Positions 49,897 through 58,147 of a DNA stretch of 64,000 nucleotides are shown in pieces. This stretch comes from Chryseomicrobium excrementi. GTDB taxonomy: Bacteria > Bacillota > Bacilli > Bacillales_A > Planococcaceae. The notes under the pieces are model-generated. The model did no database searches, was not told where the DNA came from, and was given only the letters and a program-made list of their open reading frames with translations. The position numbers and the translations under genes are program-made. Where the stretch lies: contig NZ_PCGR01000003.1 of the NCBI RefSeq assembly GCF_002798305.1, positions 248,001-312,000 on the forward strand, written 5' to 3'. Position 1 is the stretch's first letter, and every line of letters begins with the position of its first letter.

Positions 49897-50140
49897 TTGT
49901 CACGCCTCCTCGTTCTGCATCGATTTCATCATCGATTCGATTCCCGATTTTACCTGCAACAATCGTTAAAAAGAATACACCGAACCATCCCATCAGAATG
50001 GGCACGATATACTTGACAGGGAAGCCGAACAACATGGCGTCTGTCGGGAAAATAGAAAAGAATAGACCCGCATTGCCCATTAAAACAAATGCAAGTGCCA
50101 TCCAAATCGTGAAGCGTACTTCTTTTTTGTAAGCCTTCAT
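49889..50140 (-). CDS. Small symporter subunit (DUF485/DUF4212-like)
   Basis: An 83-residue protein with two membrane helices (FTIWMALAFVLMGNAGLFFSI; YIVPILMGWFGVFFLTIVAG), the form of the small membrane protein that commonly precedes ActP-type symporters (DUF485, YhjC-like). AAGGAGG precedes the ATG. First gene of the operon; overlap of 8 bases with the symporter implies stoichiometric production. Confidence 0.78.
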   Translation of the reverse strand: MKAYKKEVRFTIWMALAFVLMGNAGLFFSIFPTDAMLFGFPVKYIVPILMGWFGVFFLTIVAGKIGNRIDDEIDAERGGVTND

Positions 50141-50183
50141 ACAGTTCCTCCTTGTAATTTGTGAACTTTCTCCCAGATGTGAC

Positions 50184-50220
50184 CGAGCGTTCGTTCAGTT
50201 CTCGACTGAGCGTTCGCTCA
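50184..50220. promoter_or_regulatory. Two TetR-type operator copies
   Basis: CGAGCGTTCGTTCA (50184-50197) and the full palindrome TGAGCGTTCGCTCA (50207-50220), centres 23 bp apart, between the probable promoter and the symporter operon start. Such GAGCG-NN-CGCTC palindromes are typical of TetR/AcrR operators. The cognate regulator is not beside it. Confidence 0.65.
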
Positions 50221-50227
50221 AAACTAC

Positions 50228-50253
50228 TTTATACGATCCCCTTATCGTATAAA
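50228..50253. repeat. Perfect 10-6-10 inverted repeat
   Basis: TTTATACGAT-CCCCTT-ATCGTATAAA. On the minus strand its distal arm contains a TATAAA that could serve as the -10 box of the symporter operon; the hairpin-like symmetry also suggests an operator. Confidence 0.6.
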
Positions 50254-50266
50254 AAAGTCTCTTTGA

Positions 50267-50281
50267 TTGTAAGCGGTTTCG
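50267..50281. promoter_or_regulatory. cre-like site upstream of symporter operon
   Basis: TTGTAAGCGGTTTCG matches the CcpA consensus at 14 of 15 positions and lies upstream of the presumed promoter. Catabolite control would make sense for an organic-acid uptake operon. Confidence 0.45.
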
Positions 50282-50353
50282 TAAAACCCAGTCAACCTAT
50301 TTTTTTATAATTGAAACTATTTGAACAATTCAGTGTGACTTCAAATTTTTTTT

Positions 50354-50378
50354 GCTTAGAAATGGCAAAAACGGGTAT
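50354..50378 (+). promoter_or_regulatory. Possible SigB-type promoter
   Basis: GCTTAG, 13-bp spacer, GGGTAT (consensus GTTTAA-N12-14-GGGTAT), 36 bases before a small gene. An overlapping sigma-A reading (TTGCTT-N18-TATAGA) is also possible. Confidence 0.35.
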
Positions 50379-50414
50379 AGATGTAGTACGAGCTAGTAAA
50401 AGTGAGGTGATTCG

Positions 50415-50573
50415 ATGTTTGGTAAGAAAAAAGAAGATGAACACGAAAAACGTAAAATTCGTGAGTTAGAAGATAAGAAGTTGAAGCTTTCTTCGAATGA
50501 CATGGATTCTGATAAAAATGAGGATACAGAAGTTGTAGATCCTCAGCCTCGAATCAACACAGAAAACTTATAA
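50415..50573 (+). CDS. Small highly charged protein
   Basis: A 52-residue protein with GAGGTGA before the ATG: MFGKKKEDEHEKRKIRELED followed by an acidic DSDKNEDTEVVDPQP stretch. About half the residues are charged, no cysteine, no hydrophobic core, so it is probably disordered or helical and binds a partner. No family recognised. A possible SigB-like promoter upstream and a terminator right after make it an independent unit, perhaps a stress gene. Confidence 0.65.
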   Translation: MFGKKKEDEHEKRKIRELEDKKLKLSSNDMDSDKNEDTEVVDPQPRINTENL

Positions 50574-50579
50574 CTAGTA

Positions 50580-50612
50580 AAAACCCAGACCATTCTCAGG
50601 TCTGGGTTTCTG
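50580..50612. terminator. Bidirectional intrinsic terminator
   Basis: AAACCCAGACC (50581-50591) pairs with GGTCTGGGTTT (50599-50609), between convergent genes. Confidence 0.85.
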
Positions 50613-51531
50613 TTTGGCTTCTAGTTTTTAAAATGGCGAGCTGTCCTTGGTCTCGTTTTTGAGCGAGCTCTGTAATCGTAAATTGTCCGTAAGACTCTTC
50701 AGCAAGAGCGGCGAGCCGTTGTCTGGTTGCCTCATCCATTGTAGGATTCCCTTGAGCTCCCCAAGAAGACTCCATAGTAGGACCTAAGTGTTTTGTGAAA
50801 GCTGCGATTCCGCCTTCGCCACCTCCAAGATGCATGCCTAGCATAGGACCTGTGACAGCCCAGCGCAGTCCGATAGAATCTTTGACGATTTCGTCCATTT
50901 CCGCCATGGTTACGACTCCTTGATCGGCCAAATACATAGCTTCTCTGAGTAAAGCGAATTGTAGCCGGTTTGCTACAAAGCCAAAGACTTCTTTCTTGAT
51001 CAGCTGCGGATGTTTCCCCAGCGATTGATAAAATGCCATAGCTTCTTCAATTGTTTCAGGTGAAGTGAACTCACCAGGCACCACTTCAACTAAAGGCATG
51101 ACAAGTGGGGGATTGAATGGATGTCCTATAGCAACCCGAGACGCATCTTTCATCTTCTCTGAGATTGCCGTTGCCGGAAGTGTTGAGGAAGAAGAAAAGA
51201 ATAGAGTATGAGCAGGAGCCCATTGTTCCATTTGTTGATACAGTTGTTGCTTGAACTCTAAGTTCTCAGGACCATTCTCTTGAACCCAGTCCGTCACCGC
51301 GAGGGCTTCCTGGAGATTCGTTGTAACACGTAGTGCTTCTTCAGAATATGAATCTAGTAGTCCGAGCTCTCGCAGTGTAGGCTGCACGTTCTGATGATGC
51401 TGTTCCCAAACAGATGCTAAGTCGTCTCGTATGTCGACAATAGTTACCTGATGTCCGTGACTGAGGAACAAAGATGCCCAAGACAATCCGATAGTTCCTG
51501 CTCCCACTACTGTAATTTTCTTCTGTTTCAT
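50596..51531 (-). CDS. 3-hydroxyacyl-CoA dehydrogenase-family NAD enzyme
   Basis: A 311-residue dehydrogenase with Rossmann motif VVGAGTIGLSWASLFLSHGH, VQENGPENLEFKQQLYQQ, FFSSSSTLPATAI, IGHPFNPPLVMPLVEVVPG (active-site His) and KEVFGFVANRLQFALLREA. The GTIG motif and length without a second catalytic domain place it with short hydroxyacid dehydrogenases such as L-carnitine dehydrogenase and L-gulonate dehydrogenase (lambda-crystallin) as well as 3-hydroxybutyryl-CoA dehydrogenase. The substrate is not certain. It stands alone. Confidence 0.82.
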   Translation of the reverse strand: MKQKKITVVGAGTIGLSWASLFLSHGHQVTIVDIRDDLASVWEQHHQNVQPTLRELGLLDSYSEEALRVTTNLQEALAVTDWVQENGPENLEFKQQLYQQMEQWAPAHTLFFSSSSTLPATAISEKMKDASRVAIGHPFNPPLVMPLVEVVPGEFTSPETIEEAMAFYQSLGKHPQLIKKEVFGFVANRLQFALLREAMYLADQGVVTMAEMDEIVKDSIGLRWAVTGPMLGMHLGGGEGGIAAFTKHLGPTMESSWGAQGNPTMDEATRQRLAALAEESYGQFTITELAQKRDQGQLAILKTRSQTETQT

Positions 51532-51590
51532 GATGTCTCCTCCTTTAATCTGTTCTTTCTATCGTATCAGAATCACAGAAGGGGAGTTAA

Positions 51591-51619
51591 TTGTTTTCAT
51601 ATTATTCAAACGGTATACT
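51591..51619 (+). promoter_or_regulatory. Sigma-A promoter of antiporter gene
   Basis: TTGTTT (51591-51596), 17-bp spacer and TATACT (51614-51619), 35 bases before the start codon. Confidence 0.6.
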
Positions 51620-51653
51620 TAAAGTATCTAAATGTTTAGGAAGGGGATGACGG

Positions 51654-53096
51654 ATGACATTTACCGTCGATAGCGCAATATTTGTTTTATCTGTTTTATT
51701 AATTGTTGGAGTCGCTACTACTAAATTTTCCTCACGTCTCGGATTACCCTCACTAGTACTCTTCATCGGGGTTGGTATGCTTGCCAGCCAATACATCTAT
51801 TTTGATAATGCTAAGATTACACAACTTGTTGGAATTCTCGCGTTGATTGTTATTTTGTTTGAGGGTGGTATGCAAACGAAATGGAAATCGATGCGTACAG
51901 TATTGCCAGCTGCAACCTCACTCGCGACTATTGGTGTGCTTCTTACAACAGTCGGGATTGGTGTTGTAGCCAAATTTGTGCTCGACCTCTCTTGGTTAGA
52001 AGGCATGTTATTCGGTGCCATTGTTGGCTCTACCGATGCGGCAGCTGTATTTGCTGTTTTAGGAAATAAAAATATCAAACCAAACATTACGTCCACGCTT
52101 GAAGCTGAGTCTGGAACAAATGATCCGATGGCCGTCTTTTTGACTGTGACGTTCATTAGCTTGATTCAAGCAGAAGCAGGACCTATTTGGTCTTTGATCG
52201 GGTCGTTCTTTTGGCAGATGGGGCTTGGCTTAATTCTAGGACTTATCATTGGAAGAATTTCTGTGTGGGCAATCAACAAAATCAATTTGGACTCATCTGG
52301 CCTTTATCCGGTGCTCGCGATGGGATTTGCGATTTTCACCTATGCCTTCACAACTGCTGTAGGAGCGAGTGGGTTACTCGCGGTCTATGTCATGGCTGTT
52401 CTACTAGGAAATATGGATCTTACATACCGTCACTCTATCTTCCGCTTTAACGAGGGGTTTGCTTGGATGATGCAGATCTGTATGTTTATTCTTCTTGGTC
52501 TACTTGTGTTCCCAAATCAGTTACGTGAAGTCATCTGGCAAGGTCTGCTACTCGCTGTAATTTTAATGTTTGTTGCACGACCGATCGGCGTCTATATCAG
52601 CTTATTGGCAAGTCAGTTCAACGCGAAAGAGAAGCTGTTCATCTCTTGGGCAGGTTTACGTGGAGCGGTTCCTATTGTATTAGCAACCTATCCACTACTT
52701 GCTGGAATTGATAACGCAGATTTGCTGTTCAATGTCGTGTTCTTCGTCGTGTTATTGTCTGCTTTGTTCCAGGGCGCTACGCTGACACCATTTGCTGAGA
52801 AATTGCAGCTTGTAGGACCAAAGACAGTTCAAGTTCCTCACAGTTTAGAACTTGTATCAATAGGGAAAACGAATACAGAAATCATCGAGATTGTGATTGA
52901 ACCTGGTACAAAGATTGATGGAGAAGAGCTAAAGAATGTCGAGCTTCCTACCGATACATTGATTACGGCAGTCATTCGAGGAGAGCGTGTGATCACACCT
53001 CGAGGAGATACGTTGATTCAAGGTGGGGACGTCCTTTACGTTTTAGTATCTAAGTTTAAACGAGAAAAAATTAAAGCGTTGTTCAGAGAAAAATAG
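51654..53096 (+). CDS. K+/H+ antiporter (NhaP2/CvrA-type with RCK_C)
   Basis: A 480-residue CPA1 antiporter with about 12 membrane helices: FLGLPSLVLFIGVGML-type opening (LGLPSLVLFIGVGMLASQYI), LIVILFEGGMQTKW, GAIVGSTDAAAVFAVLGNKNI (the ion-binding D-A-A region), ESGTNDPMAVFLTVTFI, SWAGLRGAVPIVLATYPLL. The final ~85 residues are a TrkA_C (RCK_C) domain (EIVIEPGTKIDGEELKNVEL ... GDTLIQGGDVLYVLV). Likely K+ or Na+ efflux in pH and osmotic control, gated by a nucleotide. Single gene. Confidence 0.9.
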   Translation: MTFTVDSAIFVLSVLLIVGVATTKFSSRLGLPSLVLFIGVGMLASQYIYFDNAKITQLVGILALIVILFEGGMQTKWKSMRTVLPAATSLATIGVLLTTVGIGVVAKFVLDLSWLEGMLFGAIVGSTDAAAVFAVLGNKNIKPNITSTLEAESGTNDPMAVFLTVTFISLIQAEAGPIWSLIGSFFWQMGLGLILGLIIGRISVWAINKINLDSSGLYPVLAMGFAIFTYAFTTAVGASGLLAVYVMAVLLGNMDLTYRHSIFRFNEGFAWMMQICMFILLGLLVFPNQLREVIWQGLLLAVILMFVARPIGVYISLLASQFNAKEKLFISWAGLRGAVPIVLATYPLLAGIDNADLLFNVVFFVVLLSALFQGATLTPFAEKLQLVGPKTVQVPHSLELVSIGKTNTEIIEIVIEPGTKIDGEELKNVELPTDTLITAVIRGERVITPRGDTLIQGGDVLYVLVSKFKREKIKALFREK

Positions 53097-53118
53097 CATA
53101 AATGACTTCATCCAAAAA

Positions 53119-53153
53119 CAAACAGTTTGCGAGAATTCGTAAGCTGTTTTTTT
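53119..53153 (+). terminator. Probable terminator of antiporter gene
   Basis: AAACAG-tTTgCGA and TCGtAAg-CTGTTT pair with a few mismatches, followed by TTTTTTT. Confidence 0.6.
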
Positions 53154-53280
53154 AAGTGTAATGGTATACTAGGTCTAACAGACTTAATAGACTTTGAAAA
53201 TTGGATAGAAAGATATACAAGCGAAGGTCATTTTAATGTACTTAATATAAGATGAACATAAAAAAGGGGTGAACGAGAAG

Positions 53281-54285
53281 ATGGGTTGCCAAGGATGCCA
53301 AGTACAGGGTATGATGTATCGTTTTGAATTGCAGGGAGAGCACAATCTTTCTTTACAGGAGAGTGTTCAAGAATTTTTAAGTCGCAATCATATTTCCTTC
53401 TCGAAAGAAGGTCACGAAATTGAAGTGCCAGAACAATATGTTAAGGAACTGCTGAACTTCTTTGAAGATCATTTGGCTGTGGAACAGATTCAATTTAAAA
53501 CAGCTCAAACGGAATGGTCTCCACTCTCACAAATCAGCGAATTTTTAGATGTTGGATGGATTGACGACATTATTTTAAAGGAACGAGTAGAATGTCACTA
53601 TCAGCCCATTGTCAGGTCAGATGGCATGTTGTTTGGGTATGAACTCCTTGCGAGGTTCCGAGATGCGGATGGCAATCCTATTTTCCCTAACGAAGCATTT
53701 GATGCAGCCAAATCACGAGGTCGTCTATACGCATTAGACCGGATGTGTAGAATGGCAGCAGTGCGACATGCTGCAAGATTAGATCGTGTGAAAGCCTTTA
53801 TAAATTTCATACCGACTTCTATCTATTCCCCGGAGTTCTGCCTCCGCAGCACGATGCAACTGGCAAGTAAACTCAATGTAGACCCACAACAATTAGTATT
53901 TGAAGTGGTAGAGACAGAGCAAGTGGAAGATGTGCAACATTTGAAGCGGATCTTGACCTACTATAAAGAAAAAGGGTTTATGTATGCACTAGACGATGTA
54001 GGGGAGGGATTCAGTACACTGGAAATGTTGACAGGTATTGAACCTCACTATATGAAACTAGATCGAAAGTTCGTAACAGATATTCATCAAAAACCAGAAC
54101 AGCAACAAGTGGCGTTATCGTTCCTGGCGCATGCGAGAAAGATGGGAACTGTGCCTTTAGCTGAAGGTATTGAAACGAAAGAAGAATACGACTGGTTGAA
54201 GCAGGCTGGTTATGTCCTTTTCCAAGGATATTACATAGGTAGACCACAACCAGAACCAGCAACACTAGATGCCCTCAATTTTTGA
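53281..54285 (+). CDS. EAL-domain c-di-GMP phosphodiesterase with N-terminal CxxC
   Basis: A 334-residue soluble protein. The C-terminal ~240 residues are an EAL domain with the catalytic set intact: YELLARFRD (E-L-L), AFINFIP (Asn), VFEVVETE (Glu), YALDDVGEGFS (Asp-Asp), MKLDRKF (Lys), AEGIET (Glu) and FQGYYIGRP (Gln). The first ~85 residues are an unfamiliar domain opening MGCQGCQVQG (C3, C6), which could bind a metal or be redox active. The ATG at 53281 lies after AAAGGGGTG; a GTG 12 bases earlier is within it. Ends in a strong terminator. It contrasts with the degenerate YkuI-like protein at 26926. Confidence 0.87.
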   Translation: MGCQGCQVQGMMYRFELQGEHNLSLQESVQEFLSRNHISFSKEGHEIEVPEQYVKELLNFFEDHLAVEQIQFKTAQTEWSPLSQISEFLDVGWIDDIILKERVECHYQPIVRSDGMLFGYELLARFRDADGNPIFPNEAFDAAKSRGRLYALDRMCRMAAVRHAARLDRVKAFINFIPTSIYSPEFCLRSTMQLASKLNVDPQQLVFEVVETEQVEDVQHLKRILTYYKEKGFMYALDDVGEGFSTLEMLTGIEPHYMKLDRKFVTDIHQKPEQQQVALSFLAHARKMGTVPLAEGIETKEEYDWLKQAGYVLFQGYYIGRPQPEPATLDALNF

Positions 54286-54296
54286 GGGCATTTTTT
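54269..54296 (+). terminator. Strong intrinsic terminator
   Basis: ATGCCCTCAA pairs with TTGAGGGCAT (10 bp), followed by TTTTT; the stem includes the EAL stop codon. Confidence 0.88.
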
Positions 54297-54382
54297 AGTG
54301 GACAGAAAGATTGCGATAGCAGTGGAAACTCAAGACGATGTCATGTAAAATGTTTAATTATAAACCTCAAGGAGGATCTCTT

Positions 54383-54844
54383 ATGGTCAAAATGAAAAAG
54401 AAACGCAAGAAGATTAAAAATCAAATTCTCTCCACGATGCAGCAAGCTACATCGCTTGAAATCAATGAGCAATTACAACGTTTAGCATTAGAGTGGAATC
54501 GCGGAATGGAAGCGGCTTTTGCAGATCAAACCATCACATTTACTCAATATAATGCATTGCGCAAAATCAAAGAGCATCAACCGCTACACCAACAACAATT
54601 GAGTGACCTATTATCTGTAACTAAAGGGAATGTAAGCCAATTGATTGGTCGACTTGAAAAAGCTAATCTTGTGAAAACAGAGAAGTCCGGAAATGTGAAG
54701 CATGTCACACTAACTGAAGCAGGAGAGCTAGAAGTAACCCGTTTACACCAGACGGCTGTAAGTGCCGATAAAGAATTCTTGGGTCACTGGACTGAGGAAG
54801 AACAGCAAGTACTGAATGGATTATTGAAGAAAGCGCTTTCATAA
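54383..54844 (+). CDS. MarR-family regulator
   Basis: A 153-residue winged-helix protein with basic N-terminus (KMKKKRKKIKNQ), FTQYNALRKIKEHQPLHQQQLSDLLSVTKGNVSQLIGRLEKANLVKTEKSGNVKHVTLTEAG and a C-terminal dimer helix. The recognition helix TKGNVSQLIGRLE is typical MarR. The ATG at 54383 follows AAGGAGG; longer frames lack a site. The gene upstream of the TraB-family gene may be its regulator; ligand and target unknown. Confidence 0.85.
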   Translation: MVKMKKKRKKIKNQILSTMQQATSLEINEQLQRLALEWNRGMEAAFADQTITFTQYNALRKIKEHQPLHQQQLSDLLSVTKGNVSQLIGRLEKANLVKTEKSGNVKHVTLTEAGELEVTRLHQTAVSADKEFLGHWTEEEQQVLNGLLKKALS

Positions 54845-54896
54845 TTTTAAAAAATTTCTGAATAGTATTTGAAAATATGAAAGGGTGGGCAATTGA

Positions 54897-56066
54897 ATGG
54901 AAGAAACTATTACCCGCCTGCAAGTAGACGGGAAAGAAATTATCTTAATAGGTGCCGCGCACGTATCTAAAGCTAGCGCCGCTGAAGTAAAAGAAGTCAT
55001 CGAAATTGAACGTCCAGACTCCGTCTGTATTGAACTTGATAGTCAAAGGTTTCAATCGATTCAACAAGGCGATAAGTGGAAAAACATGGACATCTTTAAA
55101 GTGATCAGGGAAAAGAAAGCTACAATGCTTTTAATGAATCTCGCTATTTCTTCTTTTCAAAATCGTATGGCAAAGCAGTTTGACGTCACGCCAGGACAAG
55201 AACAAATCCAAGGGATATCTAGTGCCGAGGAAATAGGTGCTGAACTCATTTTGGCCGACCGCGATATTCAAGTGACCTTTGCGCGCATTTGGGGGAATCT
55301 TGGCTTCTGGGGCAAATCGCAGCTTTTAGCTGGTGTCATTTTTGGAATCTTTGAAAAAGACACCATCACTGAAGAAGAGATGGAAAAGATGAAGCAGCAA
55401 GACACGTTACAAGCGGTGCTTGCAGAATTTACAGAGTCATTTCCACGTCTTAAGACACCTCTTATCGATGAACGGGATCAATATTTGGCGCAGAAAATTA
55501 AAACGGCGCCAGGTGAGAAAGTGGTGGCGGTTTTAGGTGCTGCACACGTACCAGGAATCACAAGAGAGATCTATCGTGATCATGATCTAGAGAAGCTCTC
55601 AGAGCGACCACCTAAATCAATCGTGCCAACTATTCTTGGTTGGGCACTACCCATTTTAATTATTGCTTTAATCATTGCTACATTCTTTATCAATCCTGAA
55701 GCAGGAGCCAACCAAGCTACTAGTTGGATCTTATGGACAGGAAGCATGGCTGCCATAGGGGCGGCTGTAGCATTTGGCCATCCTCTAGCTATCGCTTCTG
55801 CATTTGTCGCGGCTCCTATTACAGCGTTGCATCCGATATTAGCATCCGGCTGGGTTTCAGGACTCGTACAAGCATTTGTTCGAAAGCCTACGGTGGCCGA
55901 CTTTGAAACACTATCGGAAGACGTCTTTACAGTAAAAGGATTTTGGCACAATAAAGTGACTCGTGTCTTGTTAGTTGTCGTATTGACCAATATCTTTGGT
56001 TCAATCGGAACATTTATTGGAGGGGCAGATGTCATTCGTTTGTTCTTGAAAAATCTAGGGTTTTAG
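54897..56066 (+). CDS. TraB-family membrane protein
   Basis: A 389-residue protein of the TraB/PrgY family: ILIGAAHVSKASAAEVKEVI (GAAHVS), PDSVCIELDSQRFQS, ELILADRDIQVTFAR and KVVAVLGAAHVPGITREIY (second AAHV). The C-terminal ~130 residues form about four helices (TILGWALPILIIALIIATFFI; AAIGAAVAFGHPLAIASAFV; VLLVVVLTNIFGSIGTFIGG). Members, such as PrgY, sequester or inactivate peptide pheromones, and the family resembles Tiki/GumN metalloproteases. Starts just after a MarR gene; the RNA methylase follows directly. Confidence 0.9.
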   Translation: MEETITRLQVDGKEIILIGAAHVSKASAAEVKEVIEIERPDSVCIELDSQRFQSIQQGDKWKNMDIFKVIREKKATMLLMNLAISSFQNRMAKQFDVTPGQEQIQGISSAEEIGAELILADRDIQVTFARIWGNLGFWGKSQLLAGVIFGIFEKDTITEEEMEKMKQQDTLQAVLAEFTESFPRLKTPLIDERDQYLAQKIKTAPGEKVVAVLGAAHVPGITREIYRDHDLEKLSERPPKSIVPTILGWALPILIIALIIATFFINPEAGANQATSWILWTGSMAAIGAAVAFGHPLAIASAFVAAPITALHPILASGWVSGLVQAFVRKPTVADFETLSEDVFTVKGFWHNKVTRVLLVVVLTNIFGSIGTFIGGADVIRLFLKNLGF

Positions 56067-56084
56067 AAAGTGAGTTCCAAATTC

Positions 56085-57050
56085 ATGACAGTTACAAGCT
56101 ATTTATATACGTATGGGTACAACGAGGATGAAGGACAGCTGGCAGAAATGGAGATTCGAGCATTCTTTGGCGAGGATGCAAAAGGAAAAGTGATTGTCTC
56201 TCCCGTATCGGTAGATCCTTCTCGCAGTGTCTTCATTCGTGAAAAGGTCCATATCTTATTAAAAACGGAAACAGTAGATCAATTGGTTGAGCAAGCAAGC
56301 AAATTTGGAACGACAGATGAGTCTTACAAAGTGATTTTTTTAAAGCATGACCGAGTAAATGGGACAGGCGAATGGGGAAATGAAGAACGCCTCCGTTTGA
56401 CGCGTTTAGTGGGGAATGAAATGCCTGGCTCACTGTCTTTCAAAAATCCTGATCAAATTTATGCCGTTACCCACTTGGACGGAGTCTGGTATCTCGGAGT
56501 ATATGAGAAGAGCCAACCGGTTTGGATGAAGCACGTAAATAAACCTCAGGGCTATTCCACGGCACTCAGTGCTCGAACCGCTCGTACTTTAGTGAATATC
56601 GCCAATCCAAAAGCGGAGCCTCTTGCCATGATCGACCCATGTTGTGGTATCGGGACAGTATTAGTAGAAGCTGCTTCCATGGGGATGTTTGTCAGAGGAC
56701 GTGACAAGAACCCGCTCGCTTGTGTAGGCGCCAGGGAAAACTTGGAACATTACGATTATCCTGTAGAAATTGATGTGGAAAAAGGGGCAATCGAGGACCA
56801 AGATGGTCACTACGACGTTGCTTTCTTAGATCTTCCCTACAATCTGTATACACACTCAACAGAAACAGAGCAACATGCGCTCATCGATCATGCGGCACGT
56901 CTTGCAAACACGGTCCTTCTTGTTACCATTGAACCTATGGACAAGGCCATTCAAGCAGCTGGACTAGAAATTGTAGACCGGGCGACTACGACGAAACAGC
57001 GCTTTACCCGAGAAGTAGTACTATGTAAAAGAAGCAATCTGTCGAGTTGA
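56085..57050 (+). CDS. Trm11/TrmG10-like RNA methyltransferase
   Basis: A 321-residue SAM-dependent N2-guanine RNA methyltransferase. An N-terminal THUMP-like region (SYLYTYGYNEDEGQLAEMEI ...) precedes the methylase domain with PLAMIDPCCGIGTVLVEAAS (SAM motif I, around residue 190), RGRDKNPLACVGARENLE and catalytic DLPYNLYT (the D/N-PPY variant). It probably modifies tRNA. The ATG at 56085 fits family starts; a GTG at 56070 is the alternative. It is in an operon with the TraB gene (18 bases). Confidence 0.85.
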   Translation: MTVTSYLYTYGYNEDEGQLAEMEIRAFFGEDAKGKVIVSPVSVDPSRSVFIREKVHILLKTETVDQLVEQASKFGTTDESYKVIFLKHDRVNGTGEWGNEERLRLTRLVGNEMPGSLSFKNPDQIYAVTHLDGVWYLGVYEKSQPVWMKHVNKPQGYSTALSARTARTLVNIANPKAEPLAMIDPCCGIGTVLVEAASMGMFVRGRDKNPLACVGARENLEHYDYPVEIDVEKGAIEDQDGHYDVAFLDLPYNLYTHSTETEQHALIDHAARLANTVLLVTIEPMDKAIQAAGLEIVDRATTTKQRFTREVVLCKRSNLSS

Positions 57051-57067
57051 CAGATTGCTTCTTTTTT
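57029..57067. terminator. Strong bidirectional terminator
   Basis: AAGAAGCAATCTGTC pairs with GACAGATTGCTTCTT, loop of five, followed by TTTT. Confidence 0.9.
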
Positions 57068-57971
57068 AATGAATATCTTTTTTCTTAAAACGCCCGCCGC
57101 GAACTTCTGCAATAGAGCCGATGGCAAGAAATGCATTTTCATCAAAGTCTTCCACAATGGTCTTCAATTTTGCCTCTTCAAGTCGTGTCACCACTGTAAA
57201 GATTACTTTTTTTCGGTCCCCGGTATAGGCACCTTCTCCGTGTAAAAATGTCACACCGCGGCCAAGACGGTCAATAATAGCTGCGCCAATGTCTTCTGTC
57301 TCATCGCTAATAATAAAAACAGAACGCGATTCATCCAATCCTTGTATGACAATATCGATTGTCTTAAAGGCAATAAAATAGGCAAGGAACGAATACATGG
57401 CTTGTTCCCACGTGAACACAAACCCCGCAATAGAAAAAATGACCAAGTTGATGATCATGATGATTTCACCAACAGAAAAAGGGGTGATCTTGTTGAAAAG
57501 AATCGCTAGTATCTCTGAGCCGTCAAGAGAGCCTCCATTACGAATAACAAGGCCGACTCCAAACCCTAGTACAATTCCTCCGAATACAGTTGATAATAGC
57601 AAATCATCTGTAAATGCAGGGACAGGGTGCAAGATAGTAGTGAAGATGGAGAGCACTGTAATTCCGAACAACGTAGAGAGAGCAAACGTCTTTCCGATCT
57701 GTTTGTATCCTAAAAAGAAGAAGGGAATATTTAAAATAAAGATGAATACTCCTAAACGAACTGGTGTGACATGAGAGAGAATGATGGACACACCTACAAC
57801 CCCGCCGTCTAAGATCTTATTTGGTACCAGGAACAGTTCAAGTCCCACAGCCATTGCCACAGCACCTATAAAAATGAGGAGCAGTCTAGCGAACAAAACT
57901 TTTGCAGGTGTTTGACGATTGGCAATTCGTTTTTTTGTGCCATCAGGTAGTTCTATAATGGTATCAGCCAT
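57066..57971 (-). CDS. YitT-family membrane protein
   Basis: A 301-residue protein with five or six membrane helices (LLLIFIGAVAMAVGLELFLVPN, GVVGVSIILSHVTPVRLGVF, VIRNGGSLDGSEILAIL) and a C-terminal cytoplasmic DUF2179 domain (RGVTFLHGEGAYTGDRKKVIFTVVTRLEEAKLKTIV). This is the usual YitT/YpjC architecture of Bacillales. Function unknown, often linked to transport. The gene is monocistronic. Confidence 0.88.
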   Translation of the reverse strand: MADTIIELPDGTKKRIANRQTPAKVLFARLLLIFIGAVAMAVGLELFLVPNKILDGGVVGVSIILSHVTPVRLGVFIFILNIPFFFLGYKQIGKTFALSTLFGITVLSIFTTILHPVPAFTDDLLLSTVFGGIVLGFGVGLVIRNGGSLDGSEILAILFNKITPFSVGEIIMIINLVIFSIAGFVFTWEQAMYSFLAYFIAFKTIDIVIQGLDESRSVFIISDETEDIGAAIIDRLGRGVTFLHGEGAYTGDRKKVIFTVVTRLEEAKLKTIVEDFDENAFLAIGSIAEVRGGRFKKKDIH

Positions 57972-58059
57972 TCAAATTCCAACTTTCCATTTGTATAAGT
58001 ATAAGCATACCAAATTGGCAGCTCAACGGAAGACTATTTTGAACTCAAAATAATATTTA

Positions 58060-58117
58060 TTGAAAAATTCTTTATTATCTGACAAAATAGAAAGTGGGTG
58101 AAATGTAAGCGTATTCA
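58060..58117 (+). promoter_or_regulatory. Promoter with cre site for aldehyde dehydrogenase
   Basis: TTGAAA (58060-58065), 17-bp spacer, CAAAAT (58083-58088). Downstream at 58103-58117 ATGTAAGCGTATTCA matches the CcpA consensus at every position, in the usual roadblock place for catabolite repression. Confidence 0.55.
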
Positions 58118-58147
58118 TTACGCGACTAAACAAAGGGAGAGATGAGA

